From positions 38,987-102,986 of the forward strand of contig NZ_AJLJ01000182.1 of assembly GCF_000317245.1 (NCBI RefSeq): 64,000 nt of DNA, given 5' to 3'. The stretch comes from Fischerella muscicola SAG 1427-1 = PCC 73103. Lineage in GTDB: Bacteria > Cyanobacteriota > Cyanobacteriia > Cyanobacteriales > Nostocaceae. The notes beneath the pieces were generated by a model, which did no database searches, had not been told where the DNA came from, and worked only from the letters and a program-made list of their open reading frames with translations. Of the stretch, positions 54,194-63,476 are shown piece after piece (within the stretch, counting starts at the first letter, position 1; the number at the start of each line of letters is the position of its first letter). Made by a program: the position numbers and the translations under genes.

Positions 54194-56743
54194 GTGATTG
54201 GAATTGTTATTGTTTCTCACAGTAAACGGCTAGCAGAAGGTGTGCGAGAACTTGCGGTACAGATGGTTCAAGATCATGTTCCCATCGCCGTTGCAGCCGG
54301 AATTGACGATCCCGCCAATCCTTTAGGTACGGATGCGATACAGGTTTATGAGGCGATCGCATCTGTATATAGTGATGATGGTGTGTTGGTGCTGATGGAT
54401 CTCGGTAGCGCCCTGATGAGTGCAGAAATGGCCCTAGAGTTTCTACCACCTGAACAACAACAGCAAGTACATTTGTGTGCAGCGCCTCTAGTTGAAGGTG
54501 CGATCGCCGCAGTAGTTGCAGCCGCAGCTGGTAATAACATGCAACAGGTAATCGCAGAAGCACAGGGAGCATTAGTAGCAAAAGCAACTCAGTTAGGTTT
54601 GGATGATAATCATTCGTCATTGGTCATTCGTGAAGAACCAATGATTAATGACACGGCACACACACACGAAATTAGGCTGATAGTCAGTAATAGGTTTGGA
54701 TTACACGCCCGCCCCGCAGCCCAATTTGTCGGGTGTGCCGCCCGATTTCAATCCCAAATTAAAGTCAAAAATGCTACTAAAGCTAGCGAATTTGTCCGCG
54801 CTGACAGTATCAACCAAGTCGCAATGTTAGGAGTACGCCAAGGAGACGAAATTGTCATCACCGCCACTGGTACTGATGCAGAAGCAGCACTAGCCGCATT
54901 GCAAACACTATTCACCACCAACTTCGGCGAAGACAACACTCCCCACACTCCCAGACGCGATGAATCGCGTCTCTACATTACTCCTCACACACCCCACACT
55001 CTCTCCTTCCTCCAAGGTATCCCCGCTTCTGGTGGAGTGGCGATCGCACCTTGTTTTCGCTATCGAAAAACGCCTTTAAGCTGGAATCAAACTACTTCTC
55101 TCGAAGAAGTACAGCATTATCACGTAGAAAATGCTAGTAATGAGTGGCGACGTTTACAAGCAGCCTTGCACACTGCCCAACAAGAAATTCAAACTTTACT
55201 GTCACACTCGTCGATTCAAATTGGTGATGCGGAAGCTGCGATTTTTGATGCCCATTTATTATTTTTAGCAGATCCAACTTTGCTAGAAACTGCACAGCAA
55301 CGCATTTTGAGCCATCACCTGAATGCGGAAGCTGTTTGGCAAGGAGTGATTAATGAGGTAGCAAATAACTATCGCCATCTTGATGACCCCTATTTACAAG
55401 AACGTATTTCTGATGTCGTTGATGTGGGACAGCGAGTATTACGGGTATTATCGGGGACTCCGATGACGAATGTAGATGTATCCCAACCAGCGATTTTAGT
55501 TGCGGCTGATCTGACTCCTTCTGATACAGCTAGCTTAGATCCGACAAGAGTTTTGGGCATTTGTATCACAGCTGGTAGCGCCACATCCCACACAGCTATC
55601 CTGGCTCGTTCTTTGGGTATTCCAGCAATTGTCGGCTTACCACTAGAAATATTACAGCTAAATGATGGTACACAGTTAGCGATTGATGGAGAGATGGGTA
55701 GAGTTTGGGTACAGCCAGAATCAGAAACTCTGGTAGCACTTCAGGCGAAGCAAGATGCACAACACGCAACCCAGCAACAAATAATAAGTATTGCTCACCA
55801 GCCTTGCATGAGTCGCGATCGCCACCGAATTAATGTGTTCGCCAATGTCAGCAGTGTCCATGATACACAACAAGCTGTGAATTTTGGTGCAGAAGGTGTC
55901 GGGCTACTTCGGACAGAGTTTCTTTATCTTAATCGTGCAACTGCTCCCACCGAAGAACAGCAACTAGAAGTTTATCAGGCGATCGCCCAAATTTTAGATC
56001 ACCGTCCTTTGATTATTCGCACCCTCGATGTTGGTGGAGACAAATCAATTCCTTATTTGGGTGTGGGTGTAGAAACTAATCCTTTTTTAGGTTGGCGGGG
56101 AATTCGTTTTTGTTTGGATTGTCCCCAAGTTTTGAAAACCCAATTAAGGGCTATTTTACGAGCTAGTCTTGACCATCAAATCAAAATCATGTTTCCCATG
56201 ATTGCGACTGTCACCGAAATCCAAGCAGCAAAAGCAATACTAGCTGAAATGCAAGCAGAACTACGTCAAGCTGGTATTGGTTTCGATGAAGATATAGAAA
56301 TAGGGATCATGATAGAAGTCCCATCAGCAGTCACTATTGCTGACCAGTTAGCCAGGGAAGTAGACTTTTTCAGTGTTGGTACTAATGATCTGAGTCAATA
56401 CATCATGGCAGCAGATCGCACCAATCCCAAAGTGGCAAATTTAACCGATGCTTTGCACCCAGCAGTATTACGCATGATCCAGCAAACCGTCGAAGTTGGA
56501 CATGCTGCTGATATCTGGGTGGGATTGTGTGGTGAAATCGCCGCAGATCCTGTAGCAGCACCAATTTTATTAGGCTTGGGACTAGATGAAGTGAGCCTCA
56601 ATCCTCAAGCAATTCCTGGATTTAAAAGTGCGATCGCTCAATTAACAATACCACAAGCACAGGCGATCGTCACAGCAGCATTACAACAAGATTCTGCAGC
56701 TAAAGTCAGAGAAATAGTCAATGATGATTTACATTTGATCTAA
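54194..56743 (+). CDS. Fused DhaM-HPr-Enzyme I multiphosphoryl transfer protein
   Basis: The 849 residues combine three phosphotransferase modules. A DhaM domain (about 1-135) has the phospho-His in IVIVSHSKRLAEG (His9). An HPr domain (about 159-245) has GLHARPAAQF (His171). Enzyme I (about 272-849) has GSATSHTAILAR (His466) and LCGEIAADP (Cys779). It would carry phosphate from PEP to the dihydroxyacetone kinase DhaKL, but no dhaK or dhaL is in the window. It starts with GTG. Both inter-domain linkers resemble spacer repeats; the second contains an intact palindrome copy. Confidence 0.9.
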   Translation: MIGIVIVSHSKRLAEGVRELAVQMVQDHVPIAVAAGIDDPANPLGTDAIQVYEAIASVYSDDGVLVLMDLGSALMSAEMALEFLPPEQQQQVHLCAAPLVEGAIAAVVAAAAGNNMQQVIAEAQGALVAKATQLGLDDNHSSLVIREEPMINDTAHTHEIRLIVSNRFGLHARPAAQFVGCAARFQSQIKVKNATKASEFVRADSINQVAMLGVRQGDEIVITATGTDAEAALAALQTLFTTNFGEDNTPHTPRRDESRLYITPHTPHTLSFLQGIPASGGVAIAPCFRYRKTPLSWNQTTSLEEVQHYHVENASNEWRRLQAALHTAQQEIQTLLSHSSIQIGDAEAAIFDAHLLFLADPTLLETAQQRILSHHLNAEAVWQGVINEVANNYRHLDDPYLQERISDVVDVGQRVLRVLSGTPMTNVDVSQPAILVAADLTPSDTASLDPTRVLGICITAGSATSHTAILARSLGIPAIVGLPLEILQLNDGTQLAIDGEMGRVWVQPESETLVALQAKQDAQHATQQQIISIAHQPCMSRDRHRINVFANVSSVHDTQQAVNFGAEGVGLLRTEFLYLNRATAPTEEQQLEVYQAIAQILDHRPLIIRTLDVGGDKSIPYLGVGVETNPFLGWRGIRFCLDCPQVLKTQLRAILRASLDHQIKIMFPMIATVTEIQAAKAILAEMQAELRQAGIGFDEDIEIGIMIEVPSAVTIADQLAREVDFFSVGTNDLSQYIMAADRTNPKVANLTDALHPAVLRMIQQTVEVGHAADIWVGLCGEIAADPVAAPILLGLGLDEVSLNPQAIPGFKSAIAQLTIPQAQAIVTAALQQDSAAKVREIVNDDLHLI
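54953..54976. repeat. Dispersed GACGCGA palindrome inside a coding sequence
   Basis: The 24-bp palindromic element seen in spacers at 4073, 31581, 32919 and 60561 occurs here in frame. It encodes RRDESRLY in the HPr-Enzyme I linker. Length 24 (8 codons) keeps the frame. Confidence 0.88.
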
Positions 56744-57150
56744 CTAGAATTAGTCTTTTCAAGGTGTAATGTATTTTTCTTGGTGTCTTAGTGTCTTAGT
56801 GGTTAAAAAATAATTATTAAAACACATAGACGCGCCAGCGACTTCCCGCAGGGTAGACACTAAGACACAAAGAGGAAATATGGCTTCTTAACTCAAATAA
56901 TGGTTCTTTTTCTATCCACCTTGAAAGGGCTAGTCCTACTAACTTGAGTTCGATAAATATTATTAGACAAAACAATTAAATCGCCCACAAATAAGCTGCG
57001 GGTAAATTTAGCTTGAAATACATTTTTTGGGATAATTAACAGGAACAAAACGATAACCTAAAAGCCAGTTTGGGCTACATTTGGGCTTAATTTTTATTTA
57101 AGTCCCGTTAATTATATGTTGTGTCTGCTTGTAGCCTTCTTAATATTTGC
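56744..57150. other. Spacer between the PTS fusion gene and the GTPase module
   Basis: These 407 bp between convergent genes contain a GC-richer repeat (GCGCCAGCGACTTCCCGCAG, about 56833-56852) similar to the block near 1341. The rest is AT-rich. No gene. Confidence 0.45.
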
Positions 57151-58065
57151 TTAAAAATGATTTAGTTTTATTATCTTCACATCATCTTTAAAAATATACC
57201 AACGTCTATGTTTTGGACATGAATTACTTCCAATATTTTCTGCTAGAAACACGTTATAAAAATTTTTATTAATCTCGTCAAAATCTTCAACTAAAAGTTT
57301 TTTATCTTTTCTAAGTTCATAATTGTCGCATTCATCTTTTTTTGGATTATTTGGATTGCTTTTCTCTAAAGGATTCTGTTGTCGAATAATTGTTTTAGTC
57401 ACAGTTATAGTCATTAAATAATATTTAATATTTTTTTCTTTTAAATATCTTGAAAATAGAAATCCACTCGCGAGGAAAATAACCATAATAACAAAAATAA
57501 TAATTTTTCTTGATTGAAAAACTGTATTCGTTATCTTTTCTTCTGATACGAAAATATTTTTTTGATGCCTTATGAAAGGCTCTAACTGTTTTAAAATTAG
57601 ACTCTCTGAGTTATTTTTATTAATAAAAAAATTATCATTTACTTTTGATTTAGTTTCACCTTGCCAAAAATCATTATAGTAATTCATCATGGCATGATGA
57701 AGATCATCGAAATTATTAGATGTAATTATAAAATCATTTTTTGAAATTTTTCCTAATATAATAATTCCTTCAATGATTTCAATTGCTCTACCTACAGAGT
57801 CAGTTAGTATTTCATTATTTTCTAAATAAACATCTTTACCTGTAGCATTTTTAATTCTAAAAATTATAGTAAAATCTTGGATGTCTCCTAGAATTACTTG
57901 ACGGTAAACTGCCCATCCTTCTGTAGTTAAACCCTCATCTCCTGTAGCTTCTAAAAGAACATTGGATATTTTATTTTGAAAAACAAAATCAGGGGCAACT
58001 ATTACTTTATAGTCACAATCGTAATTACGACCAATTAGAAAAGGACAAGCTTGATACTCATTCAT
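57151..58065 (-). CDS. AT-rich membrane protein partnered with a P-loop GTPase
   Basis: The 304 residues are not of a family I recognise. An N-terminal soluble part (about 1-185) has CPFLIGRNYDCDYKVIVAPD near the start and alternating beta/alpha character. One membrane helix follows (about 188-206, IIIFVIMVIFLASGFLF). The C-terminal part is highly charged (Lys/Asn/Asp-rich) with KHRRWYIFKDD. The ATG overlaps the stop of the upstream GTPase (ATGA), so the two are translated together and probably work together. AT content and Lys/Asn use differ from the neighbours, suggesting transfer. Confidence 0.6.
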   Translation of the reverse strand: MNEYQACPFLIGRNYDCDYKVIVAPDFVFQNKISNVLLEATGDEGLTTEGWAVYRQVILGDIQDFTIIFRIKNATGKDVYLENNEILTDSVGRAIEIIEGIIILGKISKNDFIITSNNFDDLHHAMMNYYNDFWQGETKSKVNDNFFINKNNSESLILKQLEPFIRHQKNIFVSEEKITNTVFQSRKIIIFVIMVIFLASGFLFSRYLKEKNIKYYLMTITVTKTIIRQQNPLEKSNPNNPKKDECDNYELRKDKKLLVEDFDEINKNFYNVFLAENIGSNSCPKHRRWYIFKDDVKIIKLNHF

Positions 58066-59168
58066 CTAAATATAGTTCCATTAGCACCTTCAAATCTTTC
58101 TATAATGTCTTTAAATATCTTATAGTTAGTTGTTAAAGCTTCTTTGTATTTCCTGTCATTATTAAATTTTTCGTTTGTTTCAGGAAATTTATTAATAAAA
58201 GTATTAATAACTACTTGAATTATAATTATTCGCCAACTTGATTCGAATTTAGCTTCTACTAAGGCAATAAAATATCGTTTTAGCATGATAATCAATCTTA
58301 CAATATTCCAATTCTTCTGAACTTCTTCTTCATATATTTTATTTGTAAATTCAACTGTATCGATTAATGCGTAAGCAATTGGCACCACTACATTACAGGG
58401 TTTTAGCTTCCCCCCTGAGAGTTTCGTTGTTATAATTCTTCCATCACTCTCTTGTTCGTATTTTATAAAATCTTGTCCTACCGCGCTAACGGGAATTAAC
58501 CGAATATTTTTTTCATTCCTAGATTCAATAAATTTTTTTATGGGGTTTATCTCAGAATACATCTTCTTAATTTCATCTTTTAAATTCTCCAAATTATTAA
58601 ATTTCTTTGAATTAAAATCTTGTAGATAATCCCATTTGGTTACAATAAAGTGAACTGGAATATTTTTTTTACGTGTAGTTCTAATTAAATTAAATATTGT
58701 ATTTAATTCACGCATCCATATTTTTACTTCTGATTCTATTGTATTTGTATTATTTATGAATTTTGCTATTTTATAGCTATCTAAAAGTATAAATGCAATG
58801 TCCGTTTCCTGCAATCTCTCAATTAAGTCTATGTTGTCATGATTGTCGTCGTAAAAAATACCTCCGCTATAATCTACATATCTAAATTTACAAGTTTCGT
58901 ACTCTTTATCTTCCACTTTTACATAACAACTAAACTCGAAATCTTCCATTTTTCTCGTTCCTACAGGCCACCCGCTATTGATGTCACTAATTGTTGACCA
59001 GTAATTGTCAAGCTTTGTAATATTTTCAAATTTAGAATCAATTTTGAAGTTGTAATTGCTATAATCTTTTAATTCTTTGTAAAGACTAGCAAAATAAACT
59101 GTTTTTCCAGAACCTGAGCCACCAAATATGGATATTGTAAAAATTGGTTTACTGTTTATCTTGTTCAT
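58062..59168 (-). CDS. P-loop GTPase of the double-GTPase (DO-GTPase2-like) type
   Basis: From the ATG at 59168 the product has 368 residues. The GTPase motifs are visible: Walker A ISIFGGSGSGKTVYFASLY (about 13-31), a DxxG in YVDYSGG, and TKWD in FIVTKWDYL (about 185). The pattern resembles the double-GTPase proteins that Aravind and colleagues placed in bacterial conflict systems; this is from memory. The C-terminal 130 residues are helical and may contact membrane or partner. A TTG nine bases upstream is the alternative start. It is the first gene of an AT-rich two-gene operon. Confidence 0.7.
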   Translation of the reverse strand: MNKINSKPIFTISIFGGSGSGKTVYFASLYKELKDYSNYNFKIDSKFENITKLDNYWSTISDINSGWPVGTRKMEDFEFSCYVKVEDKEYETCKFRYVDYSGGIFYDDNHDNIDLIERLQETDIAFILLDSYKIAKFINNTNTIESEVKIWMRELNTIFNLIRTTRKKNIPVHFIVTKWDYLQDFNSKKFNNLENLKDEIKKMYSEINPIKKFIESRNEKNIRLIPVSAVGQDFIKYEQESDGRIITTKLSGGKLKPCNVVVPIAYALIDTVEFTNKIYEEEVQKNWNIVRLIIMLKRYFIALVEAKFESSWRIIIIQVVINTFINKFPETNEKFNNDRKYKEALTTNYKIFKDIIERFEGANGTIFR

Positions 59169-59529
59169 AGTTTTCAAGTAAATTTAAAAAAATATGCTAG
59201 TATATACTTCTTTATGTTCTACACTCATGTATATAGTTCCTACATAAACCTACAAATGTAAAAATGACCATTTCGGAAAATACTAGTTAAAAAGCGAAAG
59301 TACTCTACCAAAGAGCTAAAAGTTGTAATGTGGGGCAAAAAATATTAATTTCTTGTGGTTGCAAGCGGTGTCACTAACCTTGGGTATTTTACCAAAAATG
59401 GGTCATAAATTGGTATTTGAGTTCTGACTCCAAAATTAGTAAACATGTACTGCGTCTCTACATTATTCGGAGTTCTGGCTCTCTCAATTTTGATCACCAC
59501 GTTCAATTACATAAATAAATAATTAATTA
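59169..59529. other. Spacer between the GTPase module and a glycosyltransferase
   Basis: 361 bp, AT-rich. A half copy of the GACGCGA palindrome (CTGCGTCTCTAC, about 59450) is present. No gene or clear promoter was recognised. Confidence 0.4.
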
Positions 59530-60528
59530 TCAAACTTTGAAATACTTCTTTTTCACCTTATTCAATAGTGTTTGTAAGCGTAATTTAGTCAAACGTATTT
59601 TTGTCAGATTCTTAATATTCCCAACATAATCTTTTTTATGATCAAAAAAATCATTTAACTCATCTAAAATTACTTCTAAGCGTTGGATAATATTTTCATA
59701 TCTGTATTCTGCCAAAAACTCTTCTGATAATACCGATGGTGTCCAATTATTCAATAATTTCAAAATACGTTGAACATCGTACTCTTTTGAATATCCAGCT
59801 ATTTTATAGCAATTAAAACCAGGATCTAAGTAATCAGATAAACCACCATTAATACTAGAAAAAACTTGACAACCACAAGCCAGAGCCTCTAACGGTTGTA
59901 AACCAAATCCTTCACTTACACCTTGCTGCGCCCAGTATTCAGCAGAATCATAGAGGTAAATTTTAGCGCGATTGAATAGTCCTGGTAAATCCTCTACATA
60001 GGAATTCACAACAAATACCTGGCATTTTTCTTGCAAAGCTGGAATCAATTCTTGCATCAAATACTGCGAAGATTTCCGAGCTTGAACCAATACATCTATA
60101 TCTCTTTGCGAATTTAAATTTTGAAAGTCGTTACTAATTTGATTCGGCAAATAATATATTAATGAATGAGGTGAAGATTGTCCCCAATATCCCATAGTAT
60201 CGCGGCTGACACTAATGATCGGAATACTTGCAGGTAATTTAAATCCATAACCTGCACTGTGGGCATGGTAAACAACATTATATTGTTGAAGCTTACTAGC
60301 AAGTCGAGCGACATCAAAGCCCCAACTAATCACAAAAATCACATCATCTAAATTTTTATCTTGTAGCAAATCATCAATAAAGAGTTTTCCTTCCTCTCTT
60401 TGACGGTAAGTGACAACATCAGCATGACAAACTTCCTTGGCAAGATTAAATGTTTTTAATTCTGCCCAAAGACCACCACAAGCAAACTTGCTATCTGTCC
60501 CCGGAAGTAAAAAGTAAAGCTTTCTCAT
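59530..60528 (-). CDS. Family-4-like glycosyltransferase
   Basis: The 332 residues follow the GT-B layout. The N-terminal domain is MRKLYFLLPGTDSKFACGG, VVYHAHSAGYGFKLPASIPI, and the C-terminal nucleotide-sugar domain (about 150-275) has RDIDVLVQARKSSQYL, LYDSAEYWAQQGVSEGFGLQ and PLEALACGCQVFSSINGG. The conserved E-x7-E motif of GT4 enzymes is present (EGFGLQPLE). Donor and acceptor are unknown. It is lower in GC than most neighbours and lies beside the GTPase pair, but with no operon link (about 360 bp). Confidence 0.8.
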   Translation of the reverse strand: MRKLYFLLPGTDSKFACGGLWAELKTFNLAKEVCHADVVTYRQREEGKLFIDDLLQDKNLDDVIFVISWGFDVARLASKLQQYNVVYHAHSAGYGFKLPASIPIISVSRDTMGYWGQSSPHSLIYYLPNQISNDFQNLNSQRDIDVLVQARKSSQYLMQELIPALQEKCQVFVVNSYVEDLPGLFNRAKIYLYDSAEYWAQQGVSEGFGLQPLEALACGCQVFSSINGGLSDYLDPGFNCYKIAGYSKEYDVQRILKLLNNWTPSVLSEEFLAEYRYENIIQRLEVILDELNDFFDHKKDYVGNIKNLTKIRLTKLRLQTLLNKVKKKYFKV

Positions 60529-60560
60529 TAATAAATTGGTTAGTGGTTGGTCAATGCTAG

Positions 60561-60584
60561 AGACGCGATGAATCGCGTCTGTAC
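60561..60584. repeat. Dispersed GACGCGA palindrome, spacer copy
   Basis: AGACGCGATGAATCGCGTCT followed by GTAC, next to a C-rich run of CCTTGTCCCC-type repeats (60601-60700). It differs from the copy in the PTS fusion gene by one base (G for C in the tail). Confidence 0.85.
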
Positions 60585-60693
60585 AATAGTCAATTGTTAT
60601 TCTCCCAATCTCCCGTATCCTCCTTGTCCCCCTTGTCCCCCTTGTCCTCTTCGTCCCCCTTATTCCCCGCGTCCCCGCGTCTTTGCGTCTCCT

Positions 60694-61347
60694 TCACTCC
60701 CGCCAGCATACTTTAACAAAATATGCCTCCCGTCCGCACAAATCCCGTGTACGTGTTATGTTTTCAATTTTTAAATTAAAGGGAATGGCAGTTGTTAGGT
60801 ATTTTTGTGCTAAAGCACCTACATCAGGGGCTAATTCTGCGGCTGTTGTTGCTGCCACCCCTAGACCTACGAGTTGTTCTATTATGCCTAGTGGTAGCAA
60901 CATATGCATACTCAGAGCAAATCCAGCTGTCAACAGCATTGCAACTGATGCATTTGTACCACAACGAGGGTGTACGGCTAGATGCCATTCTCCATTGATC
61001 AGTCGATGTAAGGCAAGTGTGGCTGCACGTCGCAAGTCGCTAATATTTACCTCTCCGTAAAGATAGAATCCTTCTTCTGTAGACAAACCACCGAATGAAT
61101 TGTTATCTACCTGAATGTTATTGGAGATAAAGGCTGAAGAATGGGTAACTTTTGATTCGCTCAGAAGCCAGACTGTAGCATGTTCTAAAGCATGAACTTG
61201 CCGCAGCATGAGAATTTCCTTCAACCCTGGAATAAAAGATAACTGTTTGAGTAAATCAGCATCTAATGTGGGTTGAGGTGCTGTTAAATCAAAATTAAAT
61301 AAGTCAAAAGGAAACCCATCTATTTTAGTATCAGCAAAATTATTCAT
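60694..61347 (-). CDS. DUF6391-family membrane protein
   Basis: The 217 residues contain a conserved motif RQVHALEHATVWLLSE (about 49-64), then EGFYLYGEVNISDLRRAATL and WHLAVHPRCGTNASVAML. Hydrophobic helices lie at about 131-150 and 153-175. The two His-containing motifs suggest a metal site, but no function is known. The family assignment is from memory. It is conserved in cyanobacteria and stands alone here. Confidence 0.75.
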   Translation of the reverse strand: MNNFADTKIDGFPFDLFNFDLTAPQPTLDADLLKQLSFIPGLKEILMLRQVHALEHATVWLLSESKVTHSSAFISNNIQVDNNSFGGLSTEEGFYLYGEVNISDLRRAATLALHRLINGEWHLAVHPRCGTNASVAMLLTAGFALSMHMLLPLGIIEQLVGLGVAATTAAELAPDVGALAQKYLTTAIPFNLKIENITRTRDLCGREAYFVKVCWRE

Positions 61348-61797
61348 AAGAACACTGCTCCCTAAGCTGATGGAGCAATATATATTTCCTTCAAATTTAA
61401 CCTTTGAGCCAATAGATTGTTGCTAATTTTTGTTGACTGTGGCAATTTGAAATTTTGGATTTTGGATTTCGGATTGAGGTTTACATTCAATCGCAAATCT
61501 AAAATCCAAAATTAATTGACTAGGGGCTATAGGCTATGTGCTAGGGGCTATGTGGTATGAGCTAGGTAGGTGCTAGAGGTAATAGTAATTCCCCATGCCT
61601 AATACCCAATACCCTCGCTCTTACAAGTTGGGATGCTTAACCTGGCAAACATTTTTCTCATTGTTGGACAAAACTGTCCCTACCCCTCACCCATGTTCCA
61701 GTACTTTGTAGCGCTGAATTTTGAAAGGTTCCCACTTTAACATCAGGCGTGAGGAGAAAAATGAACAAAAACCAATCAAAATAGGCTTGTCAGCATA
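61348..61797. other. Repeat-containing spacer between the DUF6391 gene and pedR
   Basis: Near-copies of CTAGGGGCTATG (61520-61580) occupy the middle. GATTTTGGATTTCGGATT-type direct repeats precede them. No gene. Confidence 0.5.
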
Positions 61798-62076
61798 CTA
61801 GTAATTTTGTTCGGTCACATTTGGATTCGGCAAAGGACAGCAATTGACATCATTCAAGCAGACTTTGCCCCAATGCAAAGCCCACCGAACAAGAGCTACT
61901 CGATTGTCTGTACCAGTTTTGGTGAGAATGTTGCTGATATGGTTATCAACCGTACGCTTGCTAATTTCAAGCTTTGCTGCAATTTCTTGATTAGTTAAGC
62001 CAGCGGCCACTAAGTCGATAATTTGCAGTTCTCTGTCTGACAGACTTACAGGGGCCTGAGACTCGCCACCAGCCAT
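61798..62076 (-). CDS. pedR: Small LuxR-type transcriptional regulator PedR
   Basis: PedR is a stand-alone LuxR-type helix-turn-helix protein that responds to photosynthetic electron transport through thioredoxin in Synechocystis. The 92 residues consist of the DNA-binding domain, LSDRELQIIDLVAAGLTNQE, IAAKLEISKRTVDNHISNIL, and a tail with Cys residues (KVCLNDVNCCPLP). No receiver domain is present. The start codon lies 198 bp from the divergent sugar kinase. Confidence 0.8.
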   Translation of the reverse strand: MAGGESQAPVSLSDRELQIIDLVAAGLTNQEIAAKLEISKRTVDNHISNILTKTGTDNRVALVRWALHWGKVCLNDVNCCPLPNPNVTEQNY

Positions 62077-62274
62077 GCTTTATTTCATCCTCCTTGGTAT
62101 ATGTACTCAATCACTCTCTCATTCTAGAAGATTCTTTTGCTGGTGGGGATTTCAACTGTTAGTATTAATACTCTTTTCACAAAGCTGTTTAATTGTGTTA
62201 CGCATCGCCCCCAAAATAGTAGAAATTATTGTAGATTCTTTACTGGAAAATCGTCTTCCGAAATTTAAAACCAG

Positions 62275-63258
62275 ATGAGTAATCCCCGTGTTCTGTGCCT
62301 GGGTGAGATTTTATTTGATTGTTTAGCTGATCAGTTGGGGCGATCGCTCGCCGAGGTGGAGTCTTGGACTCCTTATCCAGGGGGAGCGCCAGCCAATGTC
62401 GCTTGTGCTTTAGTCAAGCTGGGTATCCCCACGGGATTTATTGGTTGTGTGGGTGAAGATCAACCAGGCAATGAACTGGTAGATTTATTGCAAAATATAG
62501 GTGTAGATACAACTGGTGTTCAGCGTCATCCTACAGCACCCACGCGACAAGTTTATGTGGTTCGCTCTGTTGAAGGCGATCGCCACTTTGCCGGATTTGG
62601 ACAGCACGACACTACAAAATTTGCTGATACCCGCTTGCAAGCCAAGCAATTACCAATCAAGCTCTTTGAAGCCGCAGATTTTCTAGTTTTGGGTACCTTG
62701 GAATTAGCCTATCCAGAAAGCGCCAAAGCAGTTTATCGCACTTTAGAACTAGCAGAAGAATACAACCTCAAGGTTTTGCTGGATGTGAATTGGCGTCCTG
62801 TATTTTGGCCTAACCCTGACATAGCACCACAAATAATTCGTGCATTATTCAAACAAGTTGATTTTCTCAAACTCTCACTAGAAGAAGCCGAATGGCTGTT
62901 TAACACTAGAAAACCAAGGGAAATTCTCAACCATCTCGACTCCATTGAAGGTGTAGTGGTGACGGATGGTGAACATGGTTGTGCTTACTCTTTTGAAGAA
63001 CACGATGGTGAGTTACCCGCCTTTGCAGTGAATGTGGCTGATACAACTGGCGCCGGAGATAGTTTTGTGGCTGGATTCATCCACCAATTACTAACTCATG
63101 GGATCAAAAGCTTGAGTGATCCAGAAAAAGCTAAACAAATTGTCACCTATGCTAGCGCTGTCGGAGCATTGACAACAATGAAACCCGGAGCGATCGCATC
63201 TCAACCAACCACAGATGAGGTGGAAGCTTTTCTGTTGCAATATTCTAAGCAATATTAG
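62275..63258 (+). CDS. PfkB-family sugar kinase, probable fructokinase
   Basis: The 327 residues have the PfkB signatures: VLCLGEILFDCLADQLG, the substrate-binding YPGGAPANVACALVKLG, and the ATP-site DTTGAGDSFVAGFIHQLL with the catalytic Asp of GAGD. The closest known type is fructokinase. It could use fructose released by the invertase encoded about 10 kb away. Confidence 0.87.
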   Translation: MSNPRVLCLGEILFDCLADQLGRSLAEVESWTPYPGGAPANVACALVKLGIPTGFIGCVGEDQPGNELVDLLQNIGVDTTGVQRHPTAPTRQVYVVRSVEGDRHFAGFGQHDTTKFADTRLQAKQLPIKLFEAADFLVLGTLELAYPESAKAVYRTLELAEEYNLKVLLDVNWRPVFWPNPDIAPQIIRALFKQVDFLKLSLEEAEWLFNTRKPREILNHLDSIEGVVVTDGEHGCAYSFEEHDGELPAFAVNVADTTGAGDSFVAGFIHQLLTHGIKSLSDPEKAKQIVTYASAVGALTTMKPGAIASQPTTDEVEAFLLQYSKQY

Positions 63259-63325
63259 CAAGCCCTTAACCGAACCGTATTTGTTAGAACTCGATTACAT
63301 TGATTTTGATGAGTCGCCGATGTTC

Positions 63326-63358
63326 AGATCCCCGACTTTTTCAAAAAGTCGGGGATCT
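63326..63358. repeat. Palindromic repeat, copy 2 (GATCCCCGACTTTT)
   Basis: GATCCCCGACTTTTTCAAAAA and GTCGGGGATC form a long hairpin equal to that at 35396-35428 except in the loop. It lies after the sugar kinase and could end its transcript. Confidence 0.9.
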
Positions 63359-63410
63359 ATACCCTTCAAGCTTTGAACAAGAAACTTGAAAATTGCTGCT
63401 GGTGCGATCG

Positions 63411-63450
63411 CAACAATCATCACCAGATAGCAACAATCATCACCAGATAA
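63411..63450. repeat. 20-bp direct repeat
   Basis: CAACAATCATCACCAGATAG is followed immediately by the same sequence with a final A. The repeat sits upstream of the TPR gene's 3' end. Confidence 0.85.
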
Positions 63451-63476
63451 TTTTAATCTTTTATCTCCGACTCTAC

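Noticed and set aside
62075..62278. 67-codon open frame between pedR and the sugar kinase
   Set aside because: It starts at an ATG formed by the reverse complement of the pedR start and has no ribosome binding site. It is hydrophobic by base composition only; the spacer is better read as a divergent promoter region.
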